Positions 11,777 to 24,225 of a stretch of DNA of 64,000 nucleotides are shown in pieces. This stretch comes from Bombyx mori (taxonomy: Eukaryota; Arthropoda; Insecta; Lepidoptera; Bombycidae). A program made the position numbers and the translations under genes. Position 1 is the stretch's first letter. Each line of letters opens with the position of its first letter. The notes beneath the pieces were generated by a model. It did no database searches. It was given only the letters and a program-made list of their open reading frames with translations, and was not told the origin of the DNA. The stretch is taken from contig NC_085120.1 in NCBI RefSeq assembly GCF_030269925.1, positions 12,551,501-12,615,500 of the forward strand, written 5' to 3'.

Positions 11777-11951
11777 CAGTATTGATAATGGTGATTACCA
11801 GTTCATGGACTGTCTTATACACAGCAAAATACCTTTAAAGCAATATAAAGTCTTTAATTTCCCGATGTCGAATATGTAACGTGGTAAGCGACACGCTAAG
11901 GAAGATATTAACAAGCCTTATACATTACGAAGATTTTATAATTATAATAAC

Positions 11952-12361
11952 AAGAGGGCCCGCAGTAGTCGAAATTGGACTATAATTAATTGGAATTGTA
12001 AGTTTGTACACTATTATGATTGTATTTTATACTTCTATAATCACAAATTTCGCCAAGACTACACTATAAAAATATTAACAAAGACAAACAATATTTAATC
12101 TATTCTCAAACAGACGTCAAGAACAAAAGTTTAACAATAAATAGTATGCATGCGTGTGTGCGTCAAATACATGGTATGTATTGTGTGTAATGTTTTATTT
12201 ATTGATTTAATGTGTCTTTTATCCATTATTTAAAAAAAATATTAGCATTGTGCACTTCTTCTCTGTATTCTCTATAAGTGTGGAAAATTTCATACTCCTC
12301 CGTCCGCGCAATTATCGTAAAAAGGGATACAAAGTTTTTGCTTCACGTATTAATATATAGA
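11952..12361 (-). mobile_element. Helitron H1 copy, reverse
   Basis: The right end reads TTGCTTCACGTATTAATATA then TAGA, the reverse of the H1 5' start. The left end has the GGGCCCGCAGTAGTCG 3' hairpin region, but the CTAG has decayed to CAAG on the reverse strand. Confidence 0.8.
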
Positions 12362-13660
12362 TAATAATTTCAATCAATACAAAAATACCTATTTGAAATT
12401 AATGAATTTCTAGAAAAGGCTTTTAATAAAATTTGCATTGGAGAATTAAAGTAATTTTACTTTGTATAGTAAGTACCCAAGCTAAATTAATATGTGTTAC
12501 CAACTTCGATCAATAATATTGATCGAAGGTTACCAAACTACAGTTTACGTGTTTGGTGACGAGCGTACGGAAATACGTTCTATTTGTTTTTATGGTAATT
12601 GAAATGTTTTCATATTACTCAAGATGTTATTGTATTCGGTATTGAAACGCTAATTTCTGAAACGTTCCGACACTTAAGATTTCAATCTCGCGTCACACAA
12701 TTTCATAACGTTACATTTGGAAGGTCTCAATGATGATTGTCTGACCTCTTTAAAGTACTGGTACTATATAATTCAGTTTATGAATTCTTTAATGAATCGA
12801 GCATGTAATTGTGAATAATAAACTAAACGAAAACGTGGTATAATTGGCGTTATCAACACTGAGGGCACTGTCCATAAAACTGTACGCATCTAGTAAACAC
12901 CTACCTTTCTTGCATCCTATTTAGTGGTATTCTTATCTATTTTACTAAGCTCCTTACTCTTAACCTGGTAATTTCTTTTTAAGCAATGATGTCATCACGA
13001 ACCACCCTATTTCAGCAGCGAGGCAACTATTGGGTCAACTGCATAACATTTGATTCGAAAACTTGCTCTAATAGCTAATAAAAAAGTTTTAACGCAAGGG
13101 CCTCCGATCACAGGTAAACCCATAGAAATATCTTTCTTTCAAATAGAAATATCAATAAAATCGTTTGCTAATTGCAATTAAGATTATTTGTTATAATAAT
13201 AAGTATTTAGTAGGAATCTCAATTCGGTCGTGGAAAGATGGTAAGTGAATGAAAATTCCAAAAATCTTTTATCAGCTTCAACTAAATTGGCCTTTCTATT
13301 TCTGTAAATTTATGAACACAGAGATCACAAGTGATATAATGTCTTTTATAAAACCGCAGCGTTCATATACAATAATAAATATTTTCAAGTGTTATTTACT
13401 TATCACGATATTGTAAGATTTTAGTTTTAAAGAAAGTAGTAGAATTATTTTATTTAATATATTTTGTACACTCAGCTGTTAGAAAAAAACACGACAATAA
13501 GGATACAGAGTACAAGGGCACTACTTATTTCATGTTGAAATCTCTTCCAGTAGGCTCGCAAATGGAAAGAAGAATTAGGGACACAAACCAAGTGCATACA
13601 GTAAACATTACATATAATAATATATACATATTACAAGATACAAAACAATATATATAAATA
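12362..13660. other. Unassigned AT-rich region
   Basis: No exon or recognisable repeat was seen. Diffuse unique sequence. Confidence 0.4.
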
Positions 13661-13715
13661 CAAATACGCACACACACACACACACACACCCACATATATA
13701 TATACATACACACAT
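13661..13715. repeat. (CA)n/(TA)n microsatellite
   Basis: Runs of CACACA followed by TATATA. The apparent 62-codon reverse frame here is low-complexity translation of the repeat. Confidence 0.9.
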
Positions 13716-14259
13716 ATACTTACTTTATATTATAATACATTATACAAATATAACATTTTCTTCGTTGAAAATGTGCGTCAGTTTAACTAGCCTGTTTTTC
13801 AATGGAATGTTTTCAATATTATACGCTTTCTAATATCAATTGTTCACAATCGAACATCGTTTTGTTCATATGCAATTTTTTATAATAAATGGAACATATT
13901 ATTTTAATTGGTATTAGCATAAACAGTGATGTAATTTTATACATATTCATAACCAGATGTGGCCCGCGGTTACGCCGTCCTCAATTTGGAATTCAAAAAT
14001 AATGAAACATGTTGCATTTGTCGCCAATAAATGCATATAATACTTTTAGTTAAATAAATACATACGACACACAGTTTACATGTTTCTAAGAACTAAGTCG
14101 TTCCGTTGCGGTGTTGTGGAGATATTTGAATTATATTTATTTGCAAAATGCTTTTTGTAAAAGGTTAACAACAACGGCAGTAAAAGGATCGCACAGGATT
14201 AGGTTTCCGCATCAGGAATACTGAGCTCGGGGGCTGGAATTTGGAATCGCATATACCTA

Positions 14260-14469
14260 AGGTAGGTAGACTACCACCCTGCCTATTTCTGCCGTGAAGC
14301 AGTAATGCGTTTCGGCTTGACGGGCGGGGCAGCCGTTGTAACTATACTGAGATCTTAGAACTCATATCTCAAGTTGGGTGGCACATTTACGTTGTAGATG
14401 TATTGGGCTCCAGTAACCACTAAAACCAGGTGGGTTGTGAGCTCGTCCTCCCATCGAAGTGATAAAAAA
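14260..14469 (+). repeat. Family A SINE, 5' truncated
   Basis: Starts near GGTAGGTAGACTACCACCCT and ends GATAAAAAATT. The final part GAAGTGATAAAAAAT is repeated once more just downstream. Confidence 0.85.
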
Positions 14470-14479
14470 TTGTGGTGAA

Positions 14480-15079
14480 GTGATAAAAAATAGTGGTGTC
14501 AGCGTCGGGCTTATATGGATTATGTTAATTCAATAGCTGATGGTTCAAATGAATAATATATCTACAATTTGACTTTTGCCTGTTGCGCAGTTTAATTCAA
14601 GAAAATCAGAACAAAATAATAACATATATATTATTTACTGCAAAAGGATCTCGAAGAGGATATTCGATTATAACAAAATCCATAAAATTTCGAAAAATAA
14701 ACTTTCTATTACGCGGCCTAAATAAGCATATACGTACGTATTGTGAGCGAATGGTATCGTATGAATGAGATGAGACTTACTGGCGGCTACAGTCTACACT
14801 GTACTGTGTTATTGTTTGTAAATCAGTTTCTCAGAAGTTTGGTGTGCGATTTCTAATGCGCGAATGTCATTTGTTATCGGTATTAGATTTTAATGGTTTT
14901 TATCGGTACGCGAGTTTTATTGTAATAGTTTGTTCATTCGAATAAGGCCGTAAGTACTATGCGGTACAGTTTTGCAATTGAGCTTATGACTGATTGTTTT
15001 GAAATGGGAATCGATATTAAGGATCTTTAGAAGTACAAATAACCATATAAAACTAGATAAGTTTGTTTATCCTTTGTAA
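14480..15079. other. Unassigned unique sequence
   Basis: Contains a 61-codon + frame (14583-14768) with no recognisable content, probably chance. Confidence 0.35.
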
Positions 15080-15220
15080 CACACTGAGTTTCTCGTCGGA
15101 TCTTCTCAGTGGGTTGCGATTGCAATCCGATTCAGCGAAGCACCGCCCTTGCTAGGGATAGTGTTAGCAAATTCGGTGATCCTAGTATAACCCCTCGAGG
15201 TTATTAGGATAGGTAAGAAA
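15080..15220 (+). repeat. Family B (Bm1-like) SINE, 5' truncated
   Basis: CACTGAGTTTCTCGTCGGAT to GGATAGGTAAGAAAAAAAT. The B-box-like GTTTGAGCCCC segment is deleted or diverged. Confidence 0.8.
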
Positions 15221-15808
15221 AAAATCCTTTGCAGCAATCAAATAACGTACTACGAGGATCTCTTTGAGGGAGCGCCGCACTGTATCTCCCCACCCCCGCG
15301 CGCTTTTCCACAGAGTAAGGGCTTTGTCCTCTCGGAGTTCTTTTCGATGGGTTTTGAAGCGACTTTTTGAGTCCGTGCATGACGACATCTCAGCTCCAAA
15401 GGGTGGCAATTAAAAAAAAATAGTTTAAAAAAACTTCGATATTATTGAAATTATAATTCTTCTACTCATATCTGTCAGAAAAATATTTATAACTAATAAC
15501 GCCATGCACCCCACGCTTTTTTTACAATCAAATGTATATTTTTTTATACTATTTTCAATTTAAATTTATTAATATTTATTTTCTATTTTTTAGTTGAATT
15601 TCAGTTTTTCATATATATTTTTTCAATTTCTTTTTTTTAATATTGTATTGTCATCGGTCCTCGATAAATCTACAAATTTTGAACGAAATCTGGCCGTTTA
15701 AAGTGGGTCAAAATCGCGTCTAAAGGAGTCAGTTACAAACATACATACAAGTGAAGCTAATATAAAGCGTGTAATAATAGTATCCAAATTGAATGCTGAC
15801 TTTGTTAA

Positions 15809-16114
15809 CTATTCATCCACGTCTTCGCTAGGTCTGCCGCGTATCTTCGATATTTTCTGGTGGTTACATCTGATGGAGTGTCGGACGAAAATGCGGTAGA
15901 GTTCAGATAAGGCATCGAGTGGAAATGGGTCGCTCACGTACTTTTCAAAGCTTTCGTCCTCAACATATCAGGCGGGGTTCAGTACTTGCTGAAGCAGGAA
16001 GCGTCGGGAATGCACGGGGCGAAATTGAATTCGATGCTTAGATCCATCCATCGCAATGAAGAAGCATCGTGGATGCCTTTCGTCCTTCCTCGGGTCACAA
16101 AGTAGCTTTAATGT
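15809..16114 (-). pseudogene. Exon-like reading frame with one in-frame TGA, unrecognised
   Basis: On the - strand, 48 sense codons from 16114 are followed by TGA (15968-15970), 52 more sense codons, then TAG (15809-15811). The stretch is preceded by AG, like a splice acceptor. The encoded peptide has balanced, non-low-complexity composition. Early part: RHPRCFFIAMDGSKHR. Late part: FPLDALSELYRIFVRHSI. A Met at codon 22 could be a start. I do not recognise the family. The late part only faintly resembles a SOCS/BC-box (LxxLYRxxV). It may be a retro-pseudogene, a domesticated or dead element ORF, or an exon whose TGA is an assembly error. Confidence 0.4.
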
Positions 16115-16307
16115 CTACGAAACCGTATCTGTATCGAAAGCAATGTGTCGTCTCACAGAAATACCGAGATAATTGATTTACGTATGATGTATGTAAATTT
16201 TTGTAACTGTTCAAAAGATTTATCCATTGTCGGTATGTACATAAATGACCTTTCGTTTATCTTCAAGGAATCGATGTGAGTAACGGTGCGGAGTCATGAT
16301 GTTGCCA

Positions 16308-16330
16308 TAATAATAATAATAATAAACAAC
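16308..16330. repeat. (ATA)n microsatellite
   Basis: Short run of AATAATAATAATAATAA, immediately before a LINE coding remnant. It may be the tail of another non-LTR element. Confidence 0.8.
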
Positions 16331-16331
16331 A

Positions 16332-16448
16332 AACCACATCCACAACAGCTTAAAGCTTCTAGATTTAAAAGATAACATATTTATTTCACTACAAAAAGCA
16401 GCTATACTAAATACATGCAGAATAGTGAGAAAGTTCCTGCAGCTTTAA
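16332..16448 (+). pseudogene. Non-LTR retrotransposon ORF C-terminus
   Basis: 38 codons and a TAA ending LNTCRIVRKFLQL, a C-terminus I associate with lepidopteran LINE proteins (LNTCHIVRKFL-type). The upstream frame is lost. A 3'UTR-like stretch with AATAATAATAATAA follows to about 16590. Confidence 0.55.
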
Positions 16449-16690
16449 GAATACTACACGTAATAAAAACTAGCCTAATAACTCATAGCTACTGTATGTT
16501 GCTTGGCCAAAAGCCCGTATATACAGTTCTGCCGGCTCTGTCGATAGACTGGGCTGAGAAAGGGGAAATCTAGAAAAATAATAATAATAAATCCTCGATA
16601 CTGCGCGCATTGTGAGAAGGTTTCTCACTCTGGAGTCCTAACCACTTGTGGCTAGTGACGTAGACACCGCCATCAGCGGCAATCTGCTTT
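16449..16690 (+). mobile_element. LINE 3'UTR-like tail
   Basis: GCCCGTATATACAGTTCTGC, then AAATAATAATAATAAATCC. It follows the coding remnant in the same orientation and is probably the same element plus a second fragment. Confidence 0.45.
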
Positions 16691-17264
16691 TATATAGTGT
16701 TTTTTTAAAATTGTATTTTTAATATATTTAAAAAAAAACATTGTTTAATTAATAAGATGTTAAATACATAATAATCATAATAAAAAACCTTTTTATTTCA
16801 TGTTTTACAATCTCAGGTGGATATACTATATGACATTAAACAACAAGTTTCACTTTTATTAGTAATTTAGTTTAAATTATGTTAGTAATATAAGTACGTG
16901 TATTAAAATAATTGTAAATTAACCCGAGAAGAGAAAGATTAAGAAGTCCCGGTTTGGGTAAAGTACTCCTTTGCCCATTTTTGTCTGTCTTGTGCTATGA
17001 GGTGCCAAATATTGCCATACTGTCTACTAAACTCGAACAGAATGTTTCAAAAAGTCAAGTTTTAATTTCAAAAATCTCAGTATAAGATTTTCATTTTACG
17101 GTTCACAAATTGTTATCATTATAAACAAAAACAAACAAAAAAAAATCGTATACTAATAGTTTTTGATTGTAGTTTTAATAACAATTATCACGTGATAAAA
17201 CAAAATTACAACATCCCAAAATGATTTTAAATTGTTGACGAAATCACTTAATTGACGGGCGCGA

Positions 17265-17319
17265 GAATAGCGTACGTCATATCTTATACGTACTGGTTCG
17301 AAACATCATATCACTTATC
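17265..17319 (+). promoter_or_regulatory. Candidate core promoter
   Basis: A CRE-like TACGTCA (about 17273), a TATA-like TATACG (17285) and an insect initiator-like TCAGT (17318-17322) are correctly ordered with TATA-to-Inr spacing near 30-35 bp. It is on + strand upstream of the transporter exons. It rests on short motifs only and no expression evidence is available. Confidence 0.25.
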
Positions 17320-17746
17320 AGTCGCTCAGAAAGTTACGAGAACAACAATGCGTTATAAAACAAGAAGTGTGGACTAAATAACGCTTCAGTCCGCGAGAGC
17401 ACATCGCAAGGTCAAGAACGAGTGGGCTCTTTGGTACTGGCTGAAAGGAGCACAGCGCGACACGACTTTATTATTTAAAAAAAAAAAAAGAGGAATAAAA
17501 TATTTTTTAAATACAATTCGAGATTCAAAAATACGAATCGTGTGCGAGAGACGCACGTGCGCGGACGCGTCTTAATAACAACTAAAAAGTAACAATTGTG
17601 TGTCAGTCGAAGCGATCTATTTCGCAATTTCATTTATAAAAAATTGCGCTAAAGCCCTGTGATTTTTTAAAAAAATAAATACACATGTTCGTTCATATTG
17701 TGTACAATTAAATCGTTAAGTTGGGTGACTACGGGAATTTCGTTGA
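17320..17746 (+). other. Candidate 5' non-coding exon of the transporter
   Basis: Unique, repeat-free sequence following the candidate initiator and ending at a donor-like GTGAGT (17747). Short upstream ATGs are closed quickly by stops, as in a leader. If real, the transporter gene would span about 43 kb. An AATAAA inside it (about 17495) argues for caution. It could equally be an unrelated promoter. Confidence 0.2.
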
Positions 17747-18073
17747 GTGAGTATATTTATTATTATCTATTTATGAAATATAAATTAAATACTTTACGTA
17801 GATAATAGCGGTATTTACAAAATGAGATAAAATGAATTTAGATGAAGTAAAATACAAAATACAATAATATAAATAGTAAAGATTAAATGAAAACAAAAGC
17901 TAGAATATCAAGAAATATAATTCAGGTGTAGATATACTTATATACCCTTGAGTATGGTCCCATTAATGGGTGATCGAGTTATGGCCAGCTATGGCAGACC
18001 GTGAGAAAACTTGAAGGCAACAATCTACGAATTCTCAATATATAACATTAATTTTGTTATATATAAAATTTTG

Positions 18074-18188
18074 CAGTAGACAGCGGCTTGGCTCTGCCCC
18101 TGGCATTGCTGAAGTCCATGGGCGACGGTAACCACTCACCATCAGGTGGGCCGTATGCTCGTCTGCCAACAAGGGCAATAAAAAAAAA
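18074..18188 (+). mobile_element. Family C LINE 3' end
   Basis: GCAGTAGACAGCGGCTTGGC to AACAAGGGCAATAAAAAAAA. Strongly 5' truncated. Confidence 0.85.
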
Positions 18189-18502
18189 TGCATACGACAT
18201 TCTTGCTCATACGAATCTATCTTTTTCTGAGCTATTTCATTAAGCATAGAATTGTGAGCATCGAATTAAATTTTCCGTCATTTTGGCGAATCGCAGATTT
18301 CAATAAATCAAATGAAAACACTTTTAGTCTCTGAAGGCCTCCACACGCTTCGTCGTAATAACGCGGTTGATCGCTAGTAAAATAAAATCTATGTGACCGC
18401 GCCCTCAGAGGAGCGATTAGCTGGCGACCACCTTTTAGTCATTAAATTTAATTTTTGCAATCATTCATGACGGAATATACAAAAAACAGTCGGTACCGGC
18501 TT

Positions 18503-18619
18503 GCGGTAGGCAGCGGCTTTGCTCTGCCCCTGGCATTGCTGAAGTCCATGGGCGACGGTAACCAATCAACATCAGGTGGGCCCTGTGCTCGTCTGCCTAC
18601 AAGGGCAATAAAAAAAAAC
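18503..18619 (+). mobile_element. Family C LINE 3' end
   Basis: CGGTAGGCAGCGGCTTTGCT to ACAAGGGCAATAAAAAAAA. A second truncated copy 300 bp from the first, same orientation. Confidence 0.88.
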
Positions 18620-19421
18620 ATACATATAAATGTACATGTTCTAGAACATCCAAAATATCCACGCATTTATCGTATATGTACGTCATTACGTATTATTATT
18701 CCCGCCAAAATATCTTACACTTCGAATATCAACTGAAACGGATAAATGTCAAATTTGAGCACTTATATCTTTAATGATATATTTAATAAAATTTGTTATA
18801 ATGTATTAAATTGAGAACTATTTATTTTAGATCTTACGAATTCAAAACCGTTTTTAGTTTGGCGTGTTCTACAACTATGCACAGAAAATTATATTATATA
18901 ATATATTGCAATATCATTAAGAGTGCTTTTATGGTTTAAACTTGCGTTTTTTATTTCGTACGTCTCGAGAAACACAGAGGTTTCGGTCACGGCCGATTAA
19001 GACGGTTACTGAACGATATTTTAATGATGTGGTTTTGATATCGTCGGAAGCTCTAAAAAGTTAAAAATAAACGTTAGATTAAAAAGAAGTACTTTTGATT
19101 TCATTTGCGTCACAAATAAACCGACATATTATATGCTAAATATTAGAAGTTAATCGGAAAGTCATTTTTTACGATTTCAATGAGTACCTAACAATGATAC
19201 TTTGTCTAGTTTCGCTTAATTATTGTTATTGGTATATTGGTATGAAGTACCAACAACAATTGTAACAATTTTAAACTGAACTCTAGAATGGATGCGGGGC
19301 AAAAACTATCCAAATTTTTTATGCATATATCAGGTGTGTGTCGAAGCAGTCGATAATAGATAATACGATTTATACGTTGTCAATGATGTTGTGATAATTT
19401 ATGATTATTATTATTATTATT
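18620..19421. other. Unassigned AT-rich region
   Basis: No gene was seen. Ends in a (TTA)n run at about 19404-19421. Confidence 0.4.
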
Positions 19422-19805
19422 AGGGACTTTTTGGCGGGAACGCGAGGAGTGAAGTTGTGTGATTTGTTTTATTTTGTCTTTTTAGTGTTTCTTCAGGTTT
19501 AAATGTGTAATAACGATGGTTTATTAACCGTTTAATATCTGTGAAAGTGCACAAATGTGGGAAAATGAAACAAAGCCCCCGGACGTAACTTCTCGGGGTC
19601 CTCCAAAAAGTCCACTGAAAAAATCTCAGTAAATTACCACCATTTTACTAAGATTATATTTCATCCCATATCATCTCACCTCATTTCATTTCATTTCATT
19701 TCATTCCATATTATCATTTTTCATAAAACTAAAAATATAAATTAAAATAAGATATGACTTAAAGATCTTAATTACCAAGTCATAAAATCTCTTAAAAAAA
19801 TTGAC
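19422..19805 (+). repeat. Unclassified repeat F, forward copy
   Basis: Begins AGGGACTTTTTGGCGGGAAC, contains AACTTCTCGGGGTCCTCCAA, then a TCATT pentamer array (about 19676-19710), and ends AAAATCTCTTAAAAA. A reverse-oriented homologue is at 21790-22226. No ORF; probably a SINE or short non-autonomous element. Confidence 0.75.
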
Positions 19806-20140
19806 TATTTTTAGTTTGGCCGACGGTGGCTTGCTCGTCATCTACCGGCGTATCTATCAAGCAATAAGATGTCTAAATTAATCATGAATGAAAATAGTAG
19901 ATGGATTCTTCGTATGTAGTTCGGAAAACGCTTTTGCTCCGTTATCGTGCGCCAGTGACGTACATCACAACGTCACACATGTAGGTATGTATTTATCCGG
20001 AATAGCTGAAACTCTTCCAAGCGGATGTTTATCAGATGTTTATTGACATGTTTTGCGTTCCATACACGAACCAATGGTACGATAGTTTGTATCTTCTCTT
20101 GTTAGTAATGAGCTATCAATTATTTAGGCTTAATTGAATT

Positions 20141-20377
20141 TACTGGTGGTGGGACCTCTTGTGAGTCCGCGCGGGTAGGTACGCCTATTTCTGCCGTAAA
20201 GCAGTAATGCGTTTCGGTTTGAAGGGTGGGGCAGCCGTTGTAACTATACTTGAGATTTTAGAACTTATATCTCAAGGTGGGTGGCGCATTTACGTTGTAG
20301 ATGTCTATGGGCTCCAGTAACCACTAAAAACCAGGTGGGCTGTGAGCTCGTCCACCATGTAAAGAATAAAAAAAAAA
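20141..20377 (+). repeat. Family A SINE
   Basis: TACTGGTGGTGGGACCTCTT to AAGAATAAAAAAAAA. Body copy without the tRNA head and with a short internal deletion. Confidence 0.9.
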
Positions 20378-20710
20378 TTTTTTTTTTAAGGACAATGACC
20401 TGTACGTATTGTTTTTTTAGATCAAATGATCACATAATAGATTGGTACGTTCATTGTGTTTGATCTTGAACCGCGCTGTTTATTTATTGTGCTCGTGGCT
20501 TAGGTATTTGTGTTTGTTTGCCAGAGTAGTACTCACGATTAGCTAATTAAAATATTGCAGATTTATAAAATCTAAACGCGACTGTAGAGCGATTGCTATT
20601 CCTGACTTCAGTTAGGCCATGAGTGAGCCTCTACGCTGAAGTGCTAATTAATTAAACTTTAGATTTTGACAAAAACAGCGTTATTTTAGACAAAGTATTA
20701 CACATTACAT

Positions 20711-20951
20711 TTACTGGCGGTAGGAAATCTTGTGAGTCCGCGCGGGTAGGTACGCCTATTTCTGCCGTGAAGCAGTAATGCGTTTCTGTTTGAAGGTTGG
20801 GGGACAGCCGTTGTAACTATACTTGAGACCTTAGCACTCATATCTCAAAGTGGGTAGCGCAATTACGTTGTAGATGTCTATGGGCTCCAGTAACCACTTA
20901 ACACCAAGTCGGGTGTGAGCTCGTCCACCCATCTAAGCAATAAATAAAAAA
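20711..20951 (+). repeat. Family A SINE
   Basis: TTACTGGCGGTAGGAAATCT to AAGCAATAAATAAAAAAA. Body copy sharing with its 20.1 kb neighbour the same deletion of the CACCACCCT segment, so the two may derive from one subfamily. Confidence 0.9.
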
Positions 20952-21381
20952 ATACATTAACAACTGATGACTTCGTAGAAACGACAAAATTCGATATAAC
21001 ATACACACATGCATATTTGTTCAGTTTTAATTTCTGTATTTCTTTTTATCAAGAAATAAATTTGCATCCCATTATATGTTATTGAATAATAAACTAAACC
21101 GAATACGAACTACGAAGAAGATAGCACACGCCGAATTCGTGCGTTGTCTGACAATGTTTTGACGCGACCCCTGACTCATCATCTATACGGCAATAATTAA
21201 ATGAGCCTCATTAACATTTCGTTAAGCTTTCGCGGGTCATAAAGATGTTTAATATTACTGCGACGAATAAAACCGATCACAGCGAGACGTTCCTCAAAAT
21301 CACAAAACAATGTAATTATTACGATCGGTCAATGGCATCACGCTAAGACCATAATGTGTCGTATGTGCCGAATAGCGATTA

Positions 21382-21658
21382 TCTATATTTATAGAATAAA
21401 AATGAATTGCTGTTCTCTAAAACTCGAAAACGGCTGGGCCGATTTGGCTAATTTTGGTCTTGAATTATTTGTGGAAGTCCAGAAAAGGTTTAGAAGGCAG
21501 ATAAATATGAAAATGCTCGGAAACAAATAATTTTGTTTTCCCTTTGATGTGTCCCCCGTCGGACGGACTCCTTTTGTTTGTTTTAAGTTTATTTTATACA
21601 AAAGTTTAGGTATTTTACTTATCGATTGAGGCACTACGAAGTCTGCTGGGTCAGCTAG
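21382..21658 (+). mobile_element. Non-autonomous Helitron, family H2
   Basis: TCTATATTTATAGAATAAAA start, AACGGCTGGGCCGATTTGGC inside, GCACTACGAAGTCTGCTGGG and TCAGCTAG end followed by T. Two more copies are at 40143 and 53812. Confidence 0.85.
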
Positions 21659-21789
21659 TATTTAATAAAGATACTGACTACGATTGGGAATGGGAATGTA
21701 AGCCTGTCAATCGCCAAGACAATAAGACGATCTCAAAAGAGCGCAGATATTCATTTTTAAGGCGTTTTCGTCCGCCCTATATCATGCTT

Positions 21790-22226
21790 AATTTTTAAGG
21801 GATTTTATGACCTGGTCACTAAGACCTTTAATGTCATGTCTTTTTTATTTTTGTATTTTAATCTTTATTCTTATTTTTATGAAAAATGATAATATGGAGT
21901 GAAATGAAATGAAATGAAGATGACTAATTTGAGACATTAATCAACTGGGATGAAATTAAATGAAATGAGATGATATTGGATGAAAAATGATATCCGTAAA
22001 ATGGTGGTCATTTACTGAAATTTTTTCAGTGGACTTTTTGGAGGATCCCGAGAAGTTACGTCCAGCGGCTTTGTTTCACTTTCCCACATTCGTGCACTTT
22101 CACAGATATTAAACAGTTAATAAACCACCGTTATTACACTTTTAAACCTGAAGAAACACTAAATAGACAAAATAAAACAAATCACACAACATCACTCCTC
22201 GCGTTCCCGCTAAAAAGTCCTATATC
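21790..22226 (-). repeat. Unclassified repeat F, reverse copy
   Basis: Inverted homologue of 19422-19805 over its full length, with an extra GATGACTAATTTGAGACATT-like insert. The outer end is GTTCCCGCTAAAAAGTCCTA. Confidence 0.75.
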
Positions 22227-22280
22227 AGTTGCCAACATCGGCAGACGGATGTCAATGCATTGTCAACGTGCACAGGTTTA

Positions 22281-22401
22281 GTAAGTGGTTTCCAAACCCA
22301 TACAGATTAATAGCGTAAATGGAGACATTTCTTCGCGGTAGAACTAGACAGGGTGGTGGTACCTACCCGTGCGGACTGACTAGACGTCCTACCACCAGTA
22401 A
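22281..22401 (-). repeat. Family A SINE, internally deleted
   Basis: TAAGTGGTTTCCAAACCCAT joined to CGCGGTAGAACTAGACAGGG and TCCTACCACCAGTAA. Confidence 0.75.
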
Positions 22402-22745
22402 ATGTATCTCAGACACCGGACTGCAACGATTCTTGTCTAATTTGAAAACGTTACCTCCTCGAGTCGTAATTCTAGAATATTTTCAAATTTTATTTTCGAG
22501 TAGCAACGAACAATAGTAGTTTATAAATGCAAATCAGATCTTATCTGGTTTTCGGTTAAATTAATTAGACATGTATACGATGTTAAATAGTATCTCTGTC
22601 GTCTGTTAACGAACACCCAAATAACGTTTCGCAGCGTCAAACACTTCTTTATGATTTATTCTAGCAATTTCCTTTGATGAAACTTTGTGTTGAAATTTTT
22701 AAGCACAAGTGAGGGTATATTGTTTTGCACTTCTTACCATATTAT

Positions 22746-22963
22746 TTACTGGCAGTAGGGTTTGTCGGTAATCTGGAGAGATAGAGAACACCATCGTATT
22801 TATATCTGCTGTGTGTATAGAGAATATACATGCATTCTAATTAGAAGTATGGGACAGTCTTCTTCTGCCTCGTGTCAAAGAGGGACTCATGTTGTAACGT
22901 CTATGGGCTTTTGTAGCTAGTGAAGGTGTGGGTCGCGAGTTCGTGCATTTAGTGAAAAAAAAA
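22746..22963 (+). repeat. Family A SINE, very diverged
   Basis: TTACTGGCAGTAGGG start, GTCTATGGGCTTTTGTAGC near the end and TAGTGAAAAAAAAA tail. Only the landmarks survive. Confidence 0.6.
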
Positions 22964-23575
22964 CTACTCCAGTGCATCATCGTATCTTAAAACGAGCTTA
23001 TCATCATCCGCTGTCAATGCAATGTCAAGATAGGCAGGCGAGCTTTTGGTTTGCCTAACGTTAAACAGTTCTCAAAGTTCACAACTCGAATTCTGCCGCT
23101 CATTATTGAGAGATGCGAATGTACCATCCATTATTAGAAAAGAGAGAGCAATTTCATTATAACTACGTTTTAATTCCAATTTAACCAGTTGGGCGATAAA
23201 TTTTTAATAAAAAAACGATTACATGTAATTGATATTCACATAATTACCATTTACCATATCATTAATATAGAACGTATGTTCAATTTATTGGTATTGTAAT
23301 AAGCATTTCTTGTTTTGGATCGAGACTGTGTCTTTAACGTTAGCAAGATGTCATGGTGATTTTTGCTGCAAACCAATCCAGATTAATGAATAAGTAACCC
23401 GTTATTTCTACTCATCTGCGAGTCCAACCTCACGCCTCAAAGAAACCGAACTTTGTGGTTTCTTAAAGAACCAATCAAGATGTGACCTTCGCCTACACAT
23501 TTACTCCAGTATAAACTATTAATCAAAATCTTAGCCATTAAGAATAACATTTTGTTTAATGATCTATTTCTGAGA

Positions 23576-23807
23576 ATTTTTATTGCTTAGACGCGTGAAC
23601 GAGTTAACAGCCCAACTTCTTTTACCGGAGTCCATAGGCATCAATAATGTAAATACCGCCACCCATTTTGACCACGACCACTCCTAAGTCTCAGTTCTAT
23701 GGGCTATCCCACCCTTCAAGTTGGAATGCATTAATGATTCGCCGCAGAAATAGATGGAGTGGTGGTGCTCACCGATCCGGACTCACAAAATACCCTATAC
23801 CAGTTAA
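23576..23807 (-). repeat. Family A SINE, diverged
   Basis: TTTTATTGCTTAGACGCGTG to ACCCTATACCAGTTAA in reverse. The 91-codon open frame across it is a by-product. Confidence 0.75.
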
Positions 23808-24225
23808 AGTACTCAATACGACAACTCTAACGAGGTCAAACTTATCGAGTTTACTGGTAATTATTAAATGGTTACATTTATCTATCGAAGACATGCTTTC
23901 ATTATCAGTACGGTATTGTTACCAATATTACGTATTCTTTTAAAGTCGCAAAATTGATATGACCTTTAAAAGTAAGCGACTTAAAATCTTACATACATAT
24001 AAGACTTTCATGATTTGTTTACCTACGTAGTTATTTATTTTAAGGAAACACGATTTTAACAGATAATATGATATAATTATTTCTACTTGTTACTGTTTAA
24101 TCACGCTTTTTCATTGATTGTCATTATATTATTTTGAATGTTTCCAATAGTTTGTCGTCAACTAAACCATAAGAATATTTATACGACTCGCGAAGAAAAC
24201 TAAAGAATATTCTAGATCACATAAG

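Noticed and set aside
13525..13713. 62-codon - frame
   Set aside because: Product of a CA/TA microsatellite.
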